DNA of 36,257 bases from assembly GCA_947585425.1 (NCBI GenBank), contig CANPWZ010000018.1:1-36257 (forward strand), written 5' to 3'. This document shows positions 9,490-17,597 of the stretch, piece after piece. The notes beneath the pieces are model-generated. The model ran no database searches, was not told the origin of the DNA, and saw nothing but the letters and a program-made list of their open reading frames with translations. Origin of the DNA: an uncultured Oscillospiraceae bacterium. Lineage in GTDB: Bacteria > Bacillota > Clostridia > Oscillospirales > Oscillospiraceae. Both the position numbers and the translations under genes were made by a program. Position 1 is the stretch's first letter. The number at the start of each line of letters is the position of its first letter.

Positions 9490-10440
9490 GTGAAGCAGAT
9501 CAACGCGGTCATCGACCGCATCCTCGGTCTCCTGGATCGGTATCCCCGCCGGCTCTCCTGGCTGGCCTGCGCCCTGGGCGGCGGCGTTTTGGCGGCGCTG
9601 CTGCGCTTCATCCAGCGGGCTACCGCCTTTGAGGGACCTCTGGGGCTGGCCGTCCCCCACGCCCCCGCCAGCGTGATCCTTGTGTGCGTATCGGTGATCA
9701 CCGGGGCGGCGCTGCTGATCCTGGCGGCCACTCAGCCCATCCACAAGCGCCCCTGGGCCAGAGGTCAGGCCCACCGATGGGATCTGGCCTTTCTGGACAG
9801 GGACGACAAGGTCTATCCGATCATGCTGGTGGCGGCGGCCTTCCTGGCGCTGGCCGCGGCCCCGGTGCTGTTCGTCAAAGGGGCCGGCAGGCTGAAGCTG
9901 TGGCTGGATCTTGCCGGAATGGACGGCCGCCCCAGCGACAACGGCGCCCTGGCCCTGTTCACCGCCGCCGGCGCGTTTTTAGCCTTTCTGGGGCTTCAGC
10001 AGATGGCCCGGGAGAGCTTCCGCCCAGGCCGCCGAGGCAAGGGCGGGTTCTCCGCCGCCCTGCCCGCCATCGCCGGCTGCGTGTGGCTGATGGAGACTTT
10101 CCGCGCCCACGCCTCCGACCCGGTGCTGTGGGACTACGCCCCCCGGCTGCTGGCCATCGTGGCGGGGATGCTGTTCTATCTGGACTGCGCGGGCATGTCC
10201 ACCGGGGCCGCCCGGCCCAAACGGCTGCTGTGGCTGGCGGGCGCCACCATCGTGCTGTCCGCCCTGGCCGCCGCGGGCTGCCGGGACGCGGGCGACCTGC
10301 TCCTGCTGGCGGCCCAGGCCCTCGCCGCCGCCGCCGTCCTGTGGCGTCTGCCCCCCAACCTGGAAAATCCGCCGGTGGTGGGCCAGCCCTACCAACCCAT
10401 GCAAGTACCACCCCAAGAGGAGGAATCCACCCATGGATAA
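9490..10440 (+). CDS. Multi-pass membrane protein of unknown function
   Basis: A 316-residue protein with about eight hydrophobic segments (near 20-40, 52-75, 110-130, 148-165, 178-195, 208-222, 235-253 and 258-275), then a short Pro/Glu-rich cytoplasmic tail. No motif known to me is visible. I selected the GTG at 9490 because AAAGGGAGG (9475-9483) precedes it; the longer reading from 9415 would overlap lepB extensively. Its final 8 nt overlap the start of metG, so metG translation may depend on it. Function is unknown. The location, between export protease and aminoacyl-tRNA synthetase genes, does not define a role. Confidence 0.78.
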   Translation: MKQINAVIDRILGLLDRYPRRLSWLACALGGGVLAALLRFIQRATAFEGPLGLAVPHAPASVILVCVSVITGAALLILAATQPIHKRPWARGQAHRWDLAFLDRDDKVYPIMLVAAAFLALAAAPVLFVKGAGRLKLWLDLAGMDGRPSDNGALALFTAAGAFLAFLGLQQMARESFRPGRRGKGGFSAALPAIAGCVWLMETFRAHASDPVLWDYAPRLLAIVAGMLFYLDCAGMSTGAARPKRLLWLAGATIVLSALAAAGCRDAGDLLLLAAQALAAAAVLWRLPPNLENPPVVGQPYQPMQVPPQEEESTHG

Positions 10441-12397
10441 AGAGAAGTTCTATATCACCACCCCCATCTACTACCCCAGCGACAAGCTCCACATCGGCCA
10501 CGCCTACTGCACCGTGGCCACCGACGCCATGGCCCGCTACAAGCGGCTCCGGGGCTGCGACGTGATGTTCCTCACCGGCACCGACGAGCACGGCATGAAG
10601 ATCGAGGACAAGGCCAGGGAGGCCGGCGTCACCCCCCAGCAGTATGTGGACAACATCGTGACGGGCCCCCGGGGCGTGCTGGACCTGTGGAAGCTGATGA
10701 ACATCTCCAATGATCGGTTCATCCGCACCACCGACGATTACCACGTGAAGGCCATCCAGCGCATCTTCAAAAAGATGCACGACAACGGGGACATCTACAA
10801 GGGCACCTATAAGGGCAAGTACTGCAAGCCCTGCGAGTCCTTCTGGACCGAGAGCCAGCTGGTTGACGGCAAGTGCCCCGACTGCGGCCGGGACGTGGTG
10901 GACGCCGAGGAGGAGGCCTACTTCTTCCGGCTCAGCAAGTACGCCGACCGGGTCCAGCGCCTGCTGGAGGACACCGACTTCCTGGAGCCCCGCAGCCGGG
11001 TGAACGAGATGGTGAACAACTTTATCAAGCCCGGCCTGGAGGACCTGTGCGTCAGCCGCACCTCCTTCACCTGGGGCGTCCCCGTGGACTTTGACCCCGG
11101 CCATGTGGTGTACGTGTGGGTGGACGCCCTCAGCAACTATATCACCGCCCTGGGCTATCTGAACGACCAGTACCACGACTATGAGAAATACTGGCCCGCC
11201 GACGTCCACTTCGTGGGCAAGGAGATCGTGCGGTTCCACTCCATCATCTGGCCGGCCATGCTCATGAGCCTGGGCGAGCCCCTGCCCAAAAAGGTCTACG
11301 GCCACGGCTGGCTCAACTTCGGCGGGGAAAAGATGTCCAAGAGCCGGGGCAACGTGGTGGATCCCTATATCCTGGCGGAGATGTTCGGGGTGGACGCTCT
11401 GCGGTTCTTCATGCTGCGCACCTTCCCCTTCGGGTCCGACGGCAACTTCACCAACGAGCTGCTGATCCAGACCATCAACACCGATCTGGCCAACGACCTG
11501 GGCAATCTGGTGAGCCGCACCACCGCCATGGCGGAGAAGTACTTTGGCGGTGATCTGCCCGCCGGCGGCGAGCTCACCGAGGCCGACCGTGAGCTGAAGG
11601 TCCTGGCCGACGAGGTCACCGCCGGCTACGAGCGCCAGATGGAGGCCTTCCAGTTCTCCAACGCGCTGGCGGAGGCATGGCGGCTCATCAGCCGGGCCAA
11701 CAAGTATATCGACGAAAACGCCCCCTGGGTGCTGGCCCGTGACGAGGCGCAAAAGCCCCGCCTGCTGTCCGTCATGAAGAACCTGTGCGAGGCCATCCGG
11801 GTGTCCGCCATCCTCATCGCCCCCGTCATGCCCGACACCGCCGCCGCCATCTTCCAGCGCCTGGGCGTGCCCGCGGAGGGCCAGACGTGGGACGCGGCGC
11901 GCTACGATCTGGAGACGGAGGGCTGGTGGAAGACCGCCGCCGGCGAGCCCCTATTCCCCCGCATCGACATGGACAAGGCCCTGGCCCAGCTGGAGCAGGC
12001 CAAAGCCGAGGCGGCGAAGGCCGCCCTCCCCGATCTGGAGATCGAGCCCTTCACCGAGGACAAGGTGGACTTCGACACCTTCTGCAAGTCCGACTTCCGG
12101 GCGGTGAAGGTGAAGGACTGCCAGCCGGTGAAAAAATCCGACAAGCTCCTTCGCTTTACCCTGGACGACGGCAGCGGCGCCGACCGGCAGATCCTCTCCG
12201 GCATCGCCAAGTGGTATAAGCCGGAGGAGCTGGTGGGCAAGACGCTGGTGGCCATCGTGAACCTGCCCCCCCGGAAGATGATGGGCCTGGAATCCAATGG
12301 GATGCTCATCTCCGCCGTCCACACCGAGAAGGGCGAGGAGATGCTCCACCTCATCATGGTGGACGACGCCATCCCCGCCGGGGCCAAGCTGTGCTGA
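10433..12397 (+). CDS. metG: Methionyl-tRNA synthetase
   Basis: Charges tRNA-Met, including the initiator. The 654-residue protein has the class I HIGH motif (HIGHAY, about 19-25), a four-cysteine zinc knuckle CKPC...CPDC (about 130-150), the KMSKS loop (about 300-304), an anticodon-binding helical domain, and a C-terminal tRNA-binding/EMAPII-like domain (about 545-654) typical of dimeric MetRS. AAGAGGAGG precedes the ATG at 10433, which lies inside the end of the upstream membrane-protein gene (8-nt overlap). No T-box is present upstream. Confidence 0.97.
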   Translation: MDKEKFYITTPIYYPSDKLHIGHAYCTVATDAMARYKRLRGCDVMFLTGTDEHGMKIEDKAREAGVTPQQYVDNIVTGPRGVLDLWKLMNISNDRFIRTTDDYHVKAIQRIFKKMHDNGDIYKGTYKGKYCKPCESFWTESQLVDGKCPDCGRDVVDAEEEAYFFRLSKYADRVQRLLEDTDFLEPRSRVNEMVNNFIKPGLEDLCVSRTSFTWGVPVDFDPGHVVYVWVDALSNYITALGYLNDQYHDYEKYWPADVHFVGKEIVRFHSIIWPAMLMSLGEPLPKKVYGHGWLNFGGEKMSKSRGNVVDPYILAEMFGVDALRFFMLRTFPFGSDGNFTNELLIQTINTDLANDLGNLVSRTTAMAEKYFGGDLPAGGELTEADRELKVLADEVTAGYERQMEAFQFSNALAEAWRLISRANKYIDENAPWVLARDEAQKPRLLSVMKNLCEAIRVSAILIAPVMPDTAAAIFQRLGVPAEGQTWDAARYDLETEGWWKTAAGEPLFPRIDMDKALAQLEQAKAEAAKAALPDLEIEPFTEDKVDFDTFCKSDFRAVKVKDCQPVKKSDKLLRFTLDDGSGADRQILSGIAKWYKPEELVGKTLVAIVNLPPRKMMGLESNGMLISAVHTEKGEEMLHLIMVDDAIPAGAKLC

Positions 12398-12413
12398 GAC
12401 GATAAGTTCAAAG

Positions 12414-12437
12414 GGGCGGCGGCGTTTGCCGCCGCCC
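12414..12437. repeat. GC-rich perfect palindrome after metG
   Basis: A 10-bp perfect stem (12414-12423 with 12428-12437) around a GTTT loop, followed by TACCC rather than a T-run. It is therefore not a standard terminator. It resembles the other GGGC(N)GCCC palindromes between genes in this window (20519-20541, near 30423, 34923-34947). Confidence 0.6.
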
Positions 12438-12459
12438 TACCCTGTTCGGAGGTAGCCAT

Positions 12460-13224
12460 ATGCTGTTCGACACCCACGCCCACTACGACTCCCACAAGTT
12501 CGACGCCGACCGGGACGCGGTCCTCTCCTCCCTGCCGGAGAAGGGGGTGTCCCTGGTGGTGAATCCCGGCTGCGACCTGGAGTCCTCCGCCATGGCGGTG
12601 GAGCTGGCCCAGCAGTGGCCCTTCCTCTACGCCGCCGTGGGGGTCCACCCCGAGGACTGCGCCGACTGGGAGGACGACTGGGCCGACCTGCTCCGGGAGC
12701 TGGCAGAGGCCCCCAAGGTGGTGGCCATCGGGGAGATCGGCCTGGACTACTACTGGAAGGAGAACCCGCCGAAGGAACTCCAGCGGGAGGTATTCTGCGC
12801 CCAGATGGCCCTGGCGGAGGAGCTGGACCTGCCCGTCATCGTCCATGACCGGGAGGCCCACGGGGACTGCATGGACCTCGTGCGGCAGTTCCCAAATGTG
12901 CGGGGGGTGTTCCACTGCTACTCCGGCAGCGCCGAGATGGCAAAGGAGCTGGTGCGGCTGGGCTGGATGATCTCCTTCACCGGGGCGCTGACCTATCCCA
13001 ACGCCCGGAAGGCGGTGGAGGCCGCCCAGGCGGTCCCTCTGGAGCGCGTCATGATCGAGACGGACAGCCCCTATATGGCCCCCGTCCCCTGCCGGGGACA
13101 GCGGTGCGACTCCTCGCTGGTGGTCCACACCTGCGCCCGTCTGGCGGAGATCAAGGGGCTCTCTTTGGAGGAATGTGCCCGGATCACCCTGGAAAATGGG
13201 AGACGGTTCTACAATATCTCCTAA
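12460..13224 (+). CDS. tatD: TatD-family metal-dependent hydrolase
   Basis: TIM-barrel metallo-hydrolase of the TatD/YcfH group (DNase or 3'-exonuclease activity in characterised members). The 254 residues show the metal-site signature DTHAHYD at the N-terminus, EIGLDYYW (about 92), VIVHDREAHGD (about 127), HCYSG (about 152) and ETDSPYMAP (about 200). CGGAGG precedes the ATG at 12460. The metG-tatD neighbourhood is conserved in many Firmicutes, where the partners often include rnmV and rsmA; those are absent here. Confidence 0.93.
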   Translation: MLFDTHAHYDSHKFDADRDAVLSSLPEKGVSLVVNPGCDLESSAMAVELAQQWPFLYAAVGVHPEDCADWEDDWADLLRELAEAPKVVAIGEIGLDYYWKENPPKELQREVFCAQMALAEELDLPVIVHDREAHGDCMDLVRQFPNVRGVFHCYSGSAEMAKELVRLGWMISFTGALTYPNARKAVEAAQAVPLERVMIETDSPYMAPVPCRGQRCDSSLVVHTCARLAEIKGLSLEECARITLENGRRFYNIS

Positions 13225-13283
13225 TAAATTCCAAATCTCCCCTGCAATTTTACCATTTTTTCTTAATTTTTCATGGAAATCTC

Positions 13284-13312
13284 TTGACAGACTAACAAGG
13301 GAATGCTATAAT
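13284..13312 (+). promoter_or_regulatory. Consensus sigma-A promoter of the cold-shock gene
   Basis: Perfect TTGACA (13284-13289), 17-nt spacer, perfect TATAAT (13307-13312). Start expected near 13319, giving a leader of about 104 nt. Confidence 0.9.
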
Positions 13313-13318
13313 CACCGT

Positions 13319-13422
13319 AGTTTTGAATGTATGAGTCGTATTAGCTCCCCCCTTCGTACATGCAAGGGGCGGGCTCTTTTGTTTGCTTCAAAACGCATTC
13401 AATTTTTAGGAGGAAATGGAAA
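13319..13422 (+). promoter_or_regulatory. Folded 5' leader of the cold-shock gene
   Basis: The leader contains a 12-pair hairpin with one C-C mismatch and one G-T pair (13343-13354 with 13364-13375), followed by CTTTTGTTT, which looks like an intrinsic attenuator. A separate 7-bp helix can close the leader (TTGAAUG 13323-13329 with CAUUCAA 13396-13402), ending 5 nt before the AGGAGG ribosome site at 13408-13413. Long structured leaders that change with temperature are known for cspA-type mRNAs; that this one does so is inference. Confidence 0.5.
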
Positions 13423-13641
13423 ATGACTGGTACTGTGAAATGGTTTAACGCGGAGAAGGGCTACGGCTTCATCACCCCTGACGACGGTTCCGATGACGTC
13501 TTTGTGCACTTCTCCGCCATCGTGGCCGAGGGCTATAAGAAGCTGCTGGAGGGCCAGAAGGTGACCTTCGATACCGAGCCCGATCCCCGGGGCGCCAAGG
13601 GCATCCGCGCCGCCAACGTGGTGGCTCAGCCCGAGGAGTAA
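13423..13641 (+). CDS. Cold-shock protein (CspA/CspB family)
   Basis: Single cold-shock domain RNA chaperone that binds single-stranded nucleic acid. The 72-residue protein starts [17 protein letters not shown], with RNP1 (KGYGFI, about 13-18) and RNP2 (VFVHF, about 28-32) intact. The start at 13423 has AGGAGG 9 nt upstream. It is a stand-alone transcript between the promoter at 13284 and the terminator at 13669. Confidence 0.95.
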   Translation: MTGTVKWFNAEKGYGFITPDDGSDDVFVHFSAIVAEGYKKLLEGQKVTFDTEPDPRGAKGIRAANVVAQPEE

Positions 13642-13668
13642 GCCGCTTTACACAGAGAGAGGAACGTG

Positions 13669-13704
13669 AAAAGCCTGCCGTCAATGGGGACGGCAGGCTT
13701 TTTT
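13669..13704 (+). terminator. Intrinsic terminator after the cold-shock gene
   Basis: A 10-bp perfect GC-rich stem (13673-13682 with 13689-13698) with six Ts after it and four As before it. The A-run lets it also serve the convergent minus-strand DUF896 gene. Confidence 0.92.
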
Positions 13705-13714
13705 CATGCCCTTT

Positions 13715-13942
13715 TCAGCTTTTCCAGGGCCCCTGGGGGGCCTTTTTCCGCAGGGGCCGCTTCACCCCGTCGGGCCCCACCACGAAGGTGTTGTCCAGCT
13801 GGGCGGCCAGGTCGGCCTTGACGCTGTCGATATACTCCCGCCGCAGGGCGTCCCGCTCGGCAAGCTCCGCCTCGGTCAGGGTCTCCCCCGCCTTCACCCG
13901 GCGGGCCAGCTCGTTGATGCGGGCGATCTTCTCCTTGTCCAT
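13715..13942 (-). CDS. DUF896 (UPF0291) small protein
   Basis: A 75-residue protein with the DUF896 pattern: MDKEKIARINELARRVK, then LTEAELAERDALRREYI and VKADLAAQLDN. This is a helical-hairpin protein related to B. subtilis YnzC; its function is not well established. The ATG at 13942 overlaps the TGA of ylmH by one base, so it is the last gene of the ABC transporter-ylmH-DUF896 unit and probably translationally coupled. Confidence 0.88.
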   Translation of the reverse strand: MDKEKIARINELARRVKAGETLTEAELAERDALRREYIDSVKADLAAQLDNTFVVGPDGVKRPLRKKAPQGPWKS

Positions 13943-14739
13943 CACAGATACCTCTCCAGTTCGATGATGACGCGGCCCTTCCGGGACTGGCCGCCCACGG
14001 TTTTCAGCACGCATTTGCCCAGCCCCCGGCAGGTGAGCACATCCCCCTCCGCCACGGCCCTGTCCCCCTTCAGGCACTCCCGGTGGTTCAGGGACACCCG
14101 CCCCGCGGAGATGGCCTCGGCGGCCCTGCCTCGTGACAGGGAGAACCCCGCCGCCAGCACCGCGTCCAGCCGGAGGGTGGACACCGTGTCGTGGATGGTC
14201 TTGACCTCCGCCGGGGCGGGGGCCAGCTCCGACAGGGGAATGGGCCGCAGCTTCAGGCGGTACCGCCCCGCCTGCTCGAACTGGCTGACGATGATAGGGA
14301 CCGCCTCCCGCAGGGCCGCGATCTGGGCCCTGCCCTCCAGCATCAGGATGTCCCCCACCCGCTCCCGGGTGAGGCCGATGCCCATGAGACCCCCCAGAAG
14401 GTCCCGGTGGGTAAGGTCCGCGTCCGCCGGGAAGGACGCCTCCACCGCCCCCAGAGGGCCGTCGGGGTCGTTTACAAAGTCGTCTGGCTCCAGCCAGTCT
14501 GGGAGAAAGGCGCAGACGGTGCGCTCCGCCCCCTCATACCCGCCCCAGAAGAGATGCTTCGGGTGGTCGGAGGCGGCCAGCAGGGGCTCCAGCGCCGCCC
14601 GCTGGGCCGGGGACAGGAACTGGGTGGCGCAGGGGACGGAGCGGCTCCGGCATCGCTCCATCTGGTCCAGCGCCCGGGCCAGGGTGACCCGCTCGTCGGG
14701 GTCCTTTGCAAATCGGTTCAGAAGTTCGGTCTTGTTCAT
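13942..14739 (-). CDS. ylmH: YlmH-type S4-domain RNA-binding protein
   Basis: A 265-residue protein with an N-terminal YlmH domain (about 1-170; contains VERE-like glycine motifs LLGGLMGIGLTRERVGDI) and a C-terminal S4 domain (about 180-245; RLDAVLAAGFSLSRGRAAEAI). YlmH homologues bind the large ribosomal subunit and have been linked to rescue of stalled ribosomes. The gene usually sits in the dcw/divIVA region; here it is instead 1 nt downstream of an ABC exporter. The start at 14739 is the first Met before MNKTELLNRF. The longer frame upstream lies inside the transporter. Confidence 0.88.
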   Translation of the reverse strand: MNKTELLNRFAKDPDERVTLARALDQMERCRSRSVPCATQFLSPAQRAALEPLLAASDHPKHLFWGGYEGAERTVCAFLPDWLEPDDFVNDPDGPLGAVEASFPADADLTHRDLLGGLMGIGLTRERVGDILMLEGRAQIAALREAVPIIVSQFEQAGRYRLKLRPIPLSELAPAPAEVKTIHDTVSTLRLDAVLAAGFSLSRGRAAEAISAGRVSLNHRECLKGDRAVAEGDVLTCRGLGKCVLKTVGGQSRKGRVIIELERYL

Positions 14740-14740
14740 G

Positions 14741-16486
14741 TCACACCGTCCCCTGCTGGGCCTTGTACAGCGCCGCGTACTCCCCGCCCGAGGCCAGCAG
14801 CTCGGCGTGGGTGCCCTCCTCGGCGATGTGGTTGTCGTCCACCACGATGATCCGATGGGCGCTGCGGATGGTGGAGAGGCGGTGGGCGATGATGAGGGTG
14901 GTCCGCCCCCTGGCCAGCTCGTCAAAGGCGGACTGGATGCGGTGCTCGGTGACGCTGTCCAGGGCGGAGGTGGCCTCGTCCAAAATCAGCACCGGCGGAT
15001 TCTTGAGGAAGATGCGGGCGATGGAGATGCGCTGCTTCTGGCCGCCGGAGAGCATCACCCCCCGCTCCCCCACATAGGTCTGGAACCCGTCGGGCATGGC
15101 CATGATGTCGTCGTAGATCTCCGCCCGCCTTGCCGCCTCGATGATCTCGGGCTCGGTGGCGTCGGGCCGGCCGTAGCGGATGTTGTCCATCACCGTGCCG
15201 GCGAACAGGAACACCTCCTGCTGGACGATGCCGATGTGCTGGCGCAGGGACCGCTGGGTGACCTCCCGGACGTCGCGGCCGTCCACCAGGATGCGGCCCC
15301 CCGTCACGTCATAGAACCGGGGGATGAGCTGACAGAGGGTGGACTTGCCGCCCCCGGAGGGGCCCACCACCGCCACTGTCTCCCCCTTGGGGATGTGGAT
15401 GGACACGTGGTCCAGCACCGGCTCGCCAGCCTCATAGGCGAAGGACACGTCGTCGATGAGGATGTCGCCCTCCACATGGTCCAGGGTCTCGGCGTCCGGG
15501 GCGTCCCGCACGGCGGGCTCCACCCGCATCAGCTCCACGAACCGCTTGAAGCCCGCCATACCGTTCAAAAACTGCTCCACAAAGGCGGCCAGCTTCCGCA
15601 CCGGGGTCAGGAAGGTGGAAATATACAGGGAGAAGGTCACCAGGTCCACGAAGTCCATCTGCCCCCGCATGATGAAGAAGCCCCCGGCGGCGATGGTCAG
15701 CACGTTCATCACCGGCAGGGCGAACTCCAGCCCCCCGTTGTAGATGCCCATGTTCCGATAGTAGTCCCGCTTGGCCCCCTTGAAGTCCTCGTTGGAGCGG
15801 CGGAATTTCTGCTCCTCCTGGCCCTCGTTGGCGAAGGCCTTGGCGGTCCGCATGCCGGAGATAGCCGACTCCAGCTCATTGTTGATGCCCGCCATGTTCC
15901 GCTTCACCTGGACCGACGCCTTCATCATCCGGCGGCGCTGGAGCACCGTGAACACCACGAAGATGGGCACCACGGCGAACACGATGAGGGCCAGCCGCCA
16001 CTGGATGAGGCACATCATCACAAAGGCCCCGATCAGCGTCACGGTGGAGATGAACAGGTCCTCCGGGCCGTGGTGGGCAAGCTCCGTCACCTCGAACAGG
16101 TCGTTGGTCACCCGGCTCATGAGCTGGCCGGTGCGGTTCTTGTCATAGAAGGAAAAGGACAGGTCCTGCATATGATGGAACAGGTCCCCCCGGATGTCCG
16201 CCTCGATGCGGACCCCCATCATGTGGCCGTAGTAGGTGACGATATACTGCATCACCGCCCGGAGGGCGTAGGCCAGCAGCAGGAGCGCCATCACCCCGAA
16301 AAAGGCCCCGTAGAGGTTTTTAGGCAGCAGCTCGTTCAGGGCCTGCCGGGAGGCGTAGGGGAAGGCAAGGTCTACCAGGGCGATGCCCAGGGCGCAGGCC
16401 ATATCCAGGATAAACAGCCCCAGGTGCGGCTTATAATAGGATAAAAAGATGGGGATGTACCCCCGGCGGAACCGTTCGGACTCCAT
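14741..16486 (-). CDS. ABC exporter half-transporter (fused permease and ATPase)
   Basis: A 581-residue type IV ABC exporter protein that likely acts as a homodimer, since no partner half-transporter is adjacent. Six membrane helices lie in about 1-320 and the ATPase in about 340-575, with Walker A GPSGGGKST, Q-loop QQEVF, signature LSGGQ, Walker B LILDEATSA and the H-loop AHRLS. These motifs are all intact, so it should be active. The substrate cannot be told from sequence (lipid, drug or peptide are all possible). I chose the ATG at 16486, which has AGAGGAG upstream; a longer frame to 16606 would cross the promoter. Confidence 0.92.
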   Translation of the reverse strand: MESERFRRGYIPIFLSYYKPHLGLFILDMACALGIALVDLAFPYASRQALNELLPKNLYGAFFGVMALLLLAYALRAVMQYIVTYYGHMMGVRIEADIRGDLFHHMQDLSFSFYDKNRTGQLMSRVTNDLFEVTELAHHGPEDLFISTVTLIGAFVMMCLIQWRLALIVFAVVPIFVVFTVLQRRRMMKASVQVKRNMAGINNELESAISGMRTAKAFANEGQEEQKFRRSNEDFKGAKRDYYRNMGIYNGGLEFALPVMNVLTIAAGGFFIMRGQMDFVDLVTFSLYISTFLTPVRKLAAFVEQFLNGMAGFKRFVELMRVEPAVRDAPDAETLDHVEGDILIDDVSFAYEAGEPVLDHVSIHIPKGETVAVVGPSGGGKSTLCQLIPRFYDVTGGRILVDGRDVREVTQRSLRQHIGIVQQEVFLFAGTVMDNIRYGRPDATEPEIIEAARRAEIYDDIMAMPDGFQTYVGERGVMLSGGQKQRISIARIFLKNPPVLILDEATSALDSVTEHRIQSAFDELARGRTTLIIAHRLSTIRSAHRIIVVDDNHIAEEGTHAELLASGGEYAALYKAQQGTV

Positions 16487-16525
16487 GGGAATCACTCCTC
16501 TGCCCGTTTTTCTCATCAGGCAACC

Positions 16526-16554
16526 AGTATACCCGAAGGGTTCGGGCTTGTCAA
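16526..16554 (-). promoter_or_regulatory. Sigma-A promoter of the ABC exporter-ylmH-DUF896 unit
   Basis: Minus strand TTGACA (16554-16549), 17-nt spacer, TATACT (16531-16526). The spacer holds a perfect inverted repeat CCCGAA-GGG-TTCGGG (16532-16546), a possible operator. Its -35 box is nearly the same base pairs as the -35 of the opposing promoter. Confidence 0.85.
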
Positions 16555-16576
16555 TCGGCCCCGTTTGGTCTATAAT
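16548..16576 (+). promoter_or_regulatory. Sigma-A promoter of the AEC transporter
   Basis: TTGTCA (16548-16553), 17-nt spacer, TATAAT (16571-16576). The start is expected near 16583, about 44 nt before the ATG. Confidence 0.85.
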
Positions 16577-16626
16577 GCTGTGCAGGAAATTTCGGACTGT
16601 TCCCATGAGAGAGAGGAAATCCCGCT

Positions 16627-17553
16627 ATGCTTCAGGAATTATTGGTAGTGGCCGGCTCGGTGCTGACCCTGTTTCTGCTCATGTCGGTGGGCTTTATCTT
16701 CGGCAAAAAGGGCTTTCTCAGCGACAACACCCTGTCCCAGCTGTCCAAGCTGCTGCTCACCGCCGTCATCCCCGCCACCATGATCGACGTGTTCCAGGTG
16801 GATCGCTCCCCGGCGATCGACGGCCAGCTCGTGACGGCCCTGCTGGCTCTGGCGGGCACCTACCTTCTGTACATGCTCCTGTCCGTCCCCCTGTTTCCCC
16901 GGGAGGGGGAGCAGACCCGGGGCGTGCTGCGGGGCTCCTCCATCTACGGCAACGTGGGCTTCATGGGGCTCCCCCTGATCCAGTCGGTCATGGGCGGCGA
17001 GGCCGCTATGGTGGCCGCCATGAGCCTGGTGGTGTTCAATGTGGTCACCTTCACCCACGGCGCGGCCATCATCGGCGGCAAGGAGGCCTTCTCCCCCAAA
17101 AAGGCGGTGCTGAACCCCGGCGTCATCGGCTTCGTCATCGCCGTGGGACTGTACCTGCTGAATCTCCGCCTCCCCGCCCCGGTGGGCAGCGCGGTGGGCT
17201 ATCTGGGCAGCCTGAACACCCCTCTGGCCATGGTGGTCATCGGCGGGCAGATGGCCGACACCAACCTGGCCGCCGCCGTCCAGGACAAACGGCTGTACCT
17301 GGTCTCCGCCATCAAGCTCATCGGACTGCCGGTACTGACCGCCCTGGTGCTCCTCCCCTTCCGCCTGGAGCCGGTGATCTACGTGACCTTGGTCATCCTC
17401 TCCGGCTGCCCCACCGCCGGCATCAACAGCCTGTTCGCCCAGAGCATGGGCCGGGACGCGGGCCTGGCCGCCCGGCAGCTCACCCTGTCCACCCTGCTGT
17501 GTATCCTCACCCTGCCCCTGGCCGCCCTGCTGGCCCGGGCCCTGGCGGGCTGA
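16627..17553 (+). CDS. AEC family (auxin efflux carrier-like) transporter
   Basis: A 308-residue, highly hydrophobic protein with about ten membrane helices in the two-times-five arrangement of the AEC/BART superfamily. Characteristic stretches include GFIFGKKGFLS after helix 1, YGNVGFMGLPL in the middle (the conserved N-x-x-F-x-G-x-P unwound helix), and SGCPTAGINSLFA in the second half. Bacterial members export or exchange organic acids such as malate; the substrate here is unknown. GAGAGGAAA precedes the ATG at 16627. An AI-2E family permease follows after 44 nt. Confidence 0.9.
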   Translation: MLQELLVVAGSVLTLFLLMSVGFIFGKKGFLSDNTLSQLSKLLLTAVIPATMIDVFQVDRSPAIDGQLVTALLALAGTYLLYMLLSVPLFPREGEQTRGVLRGSSIYGNVGFMGLPLIQSVMGGEAAMVAAMSLVVFNVVTFTHGAAIIGGKEAFSPKKAVLNPGVIGFVIAVGLYLLNLRLPAPVGSAVGYLGSLNTPLAMVVIGGQMADTNLAAAVQDKRLYLVSAIKLIGLPVLTALVLLPFRLEPVIYVTLVILSGCPTAGINSLFAQSMGRDAGLAARQLTLSTLLCILTLPLAALLARALAG

Positions 17554-17597
17554 CCTGCCCGACCCCCGCGTGAAACACCTTTAAGGAGGCGTCCCTC

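Noticed and set aside
13706-16444. A 912-codon plus-strand frame antisense to ylmH and the ABC exporter
   Set aside because: Low-complexity His/Gly/Val-rich shadow with no family motif.
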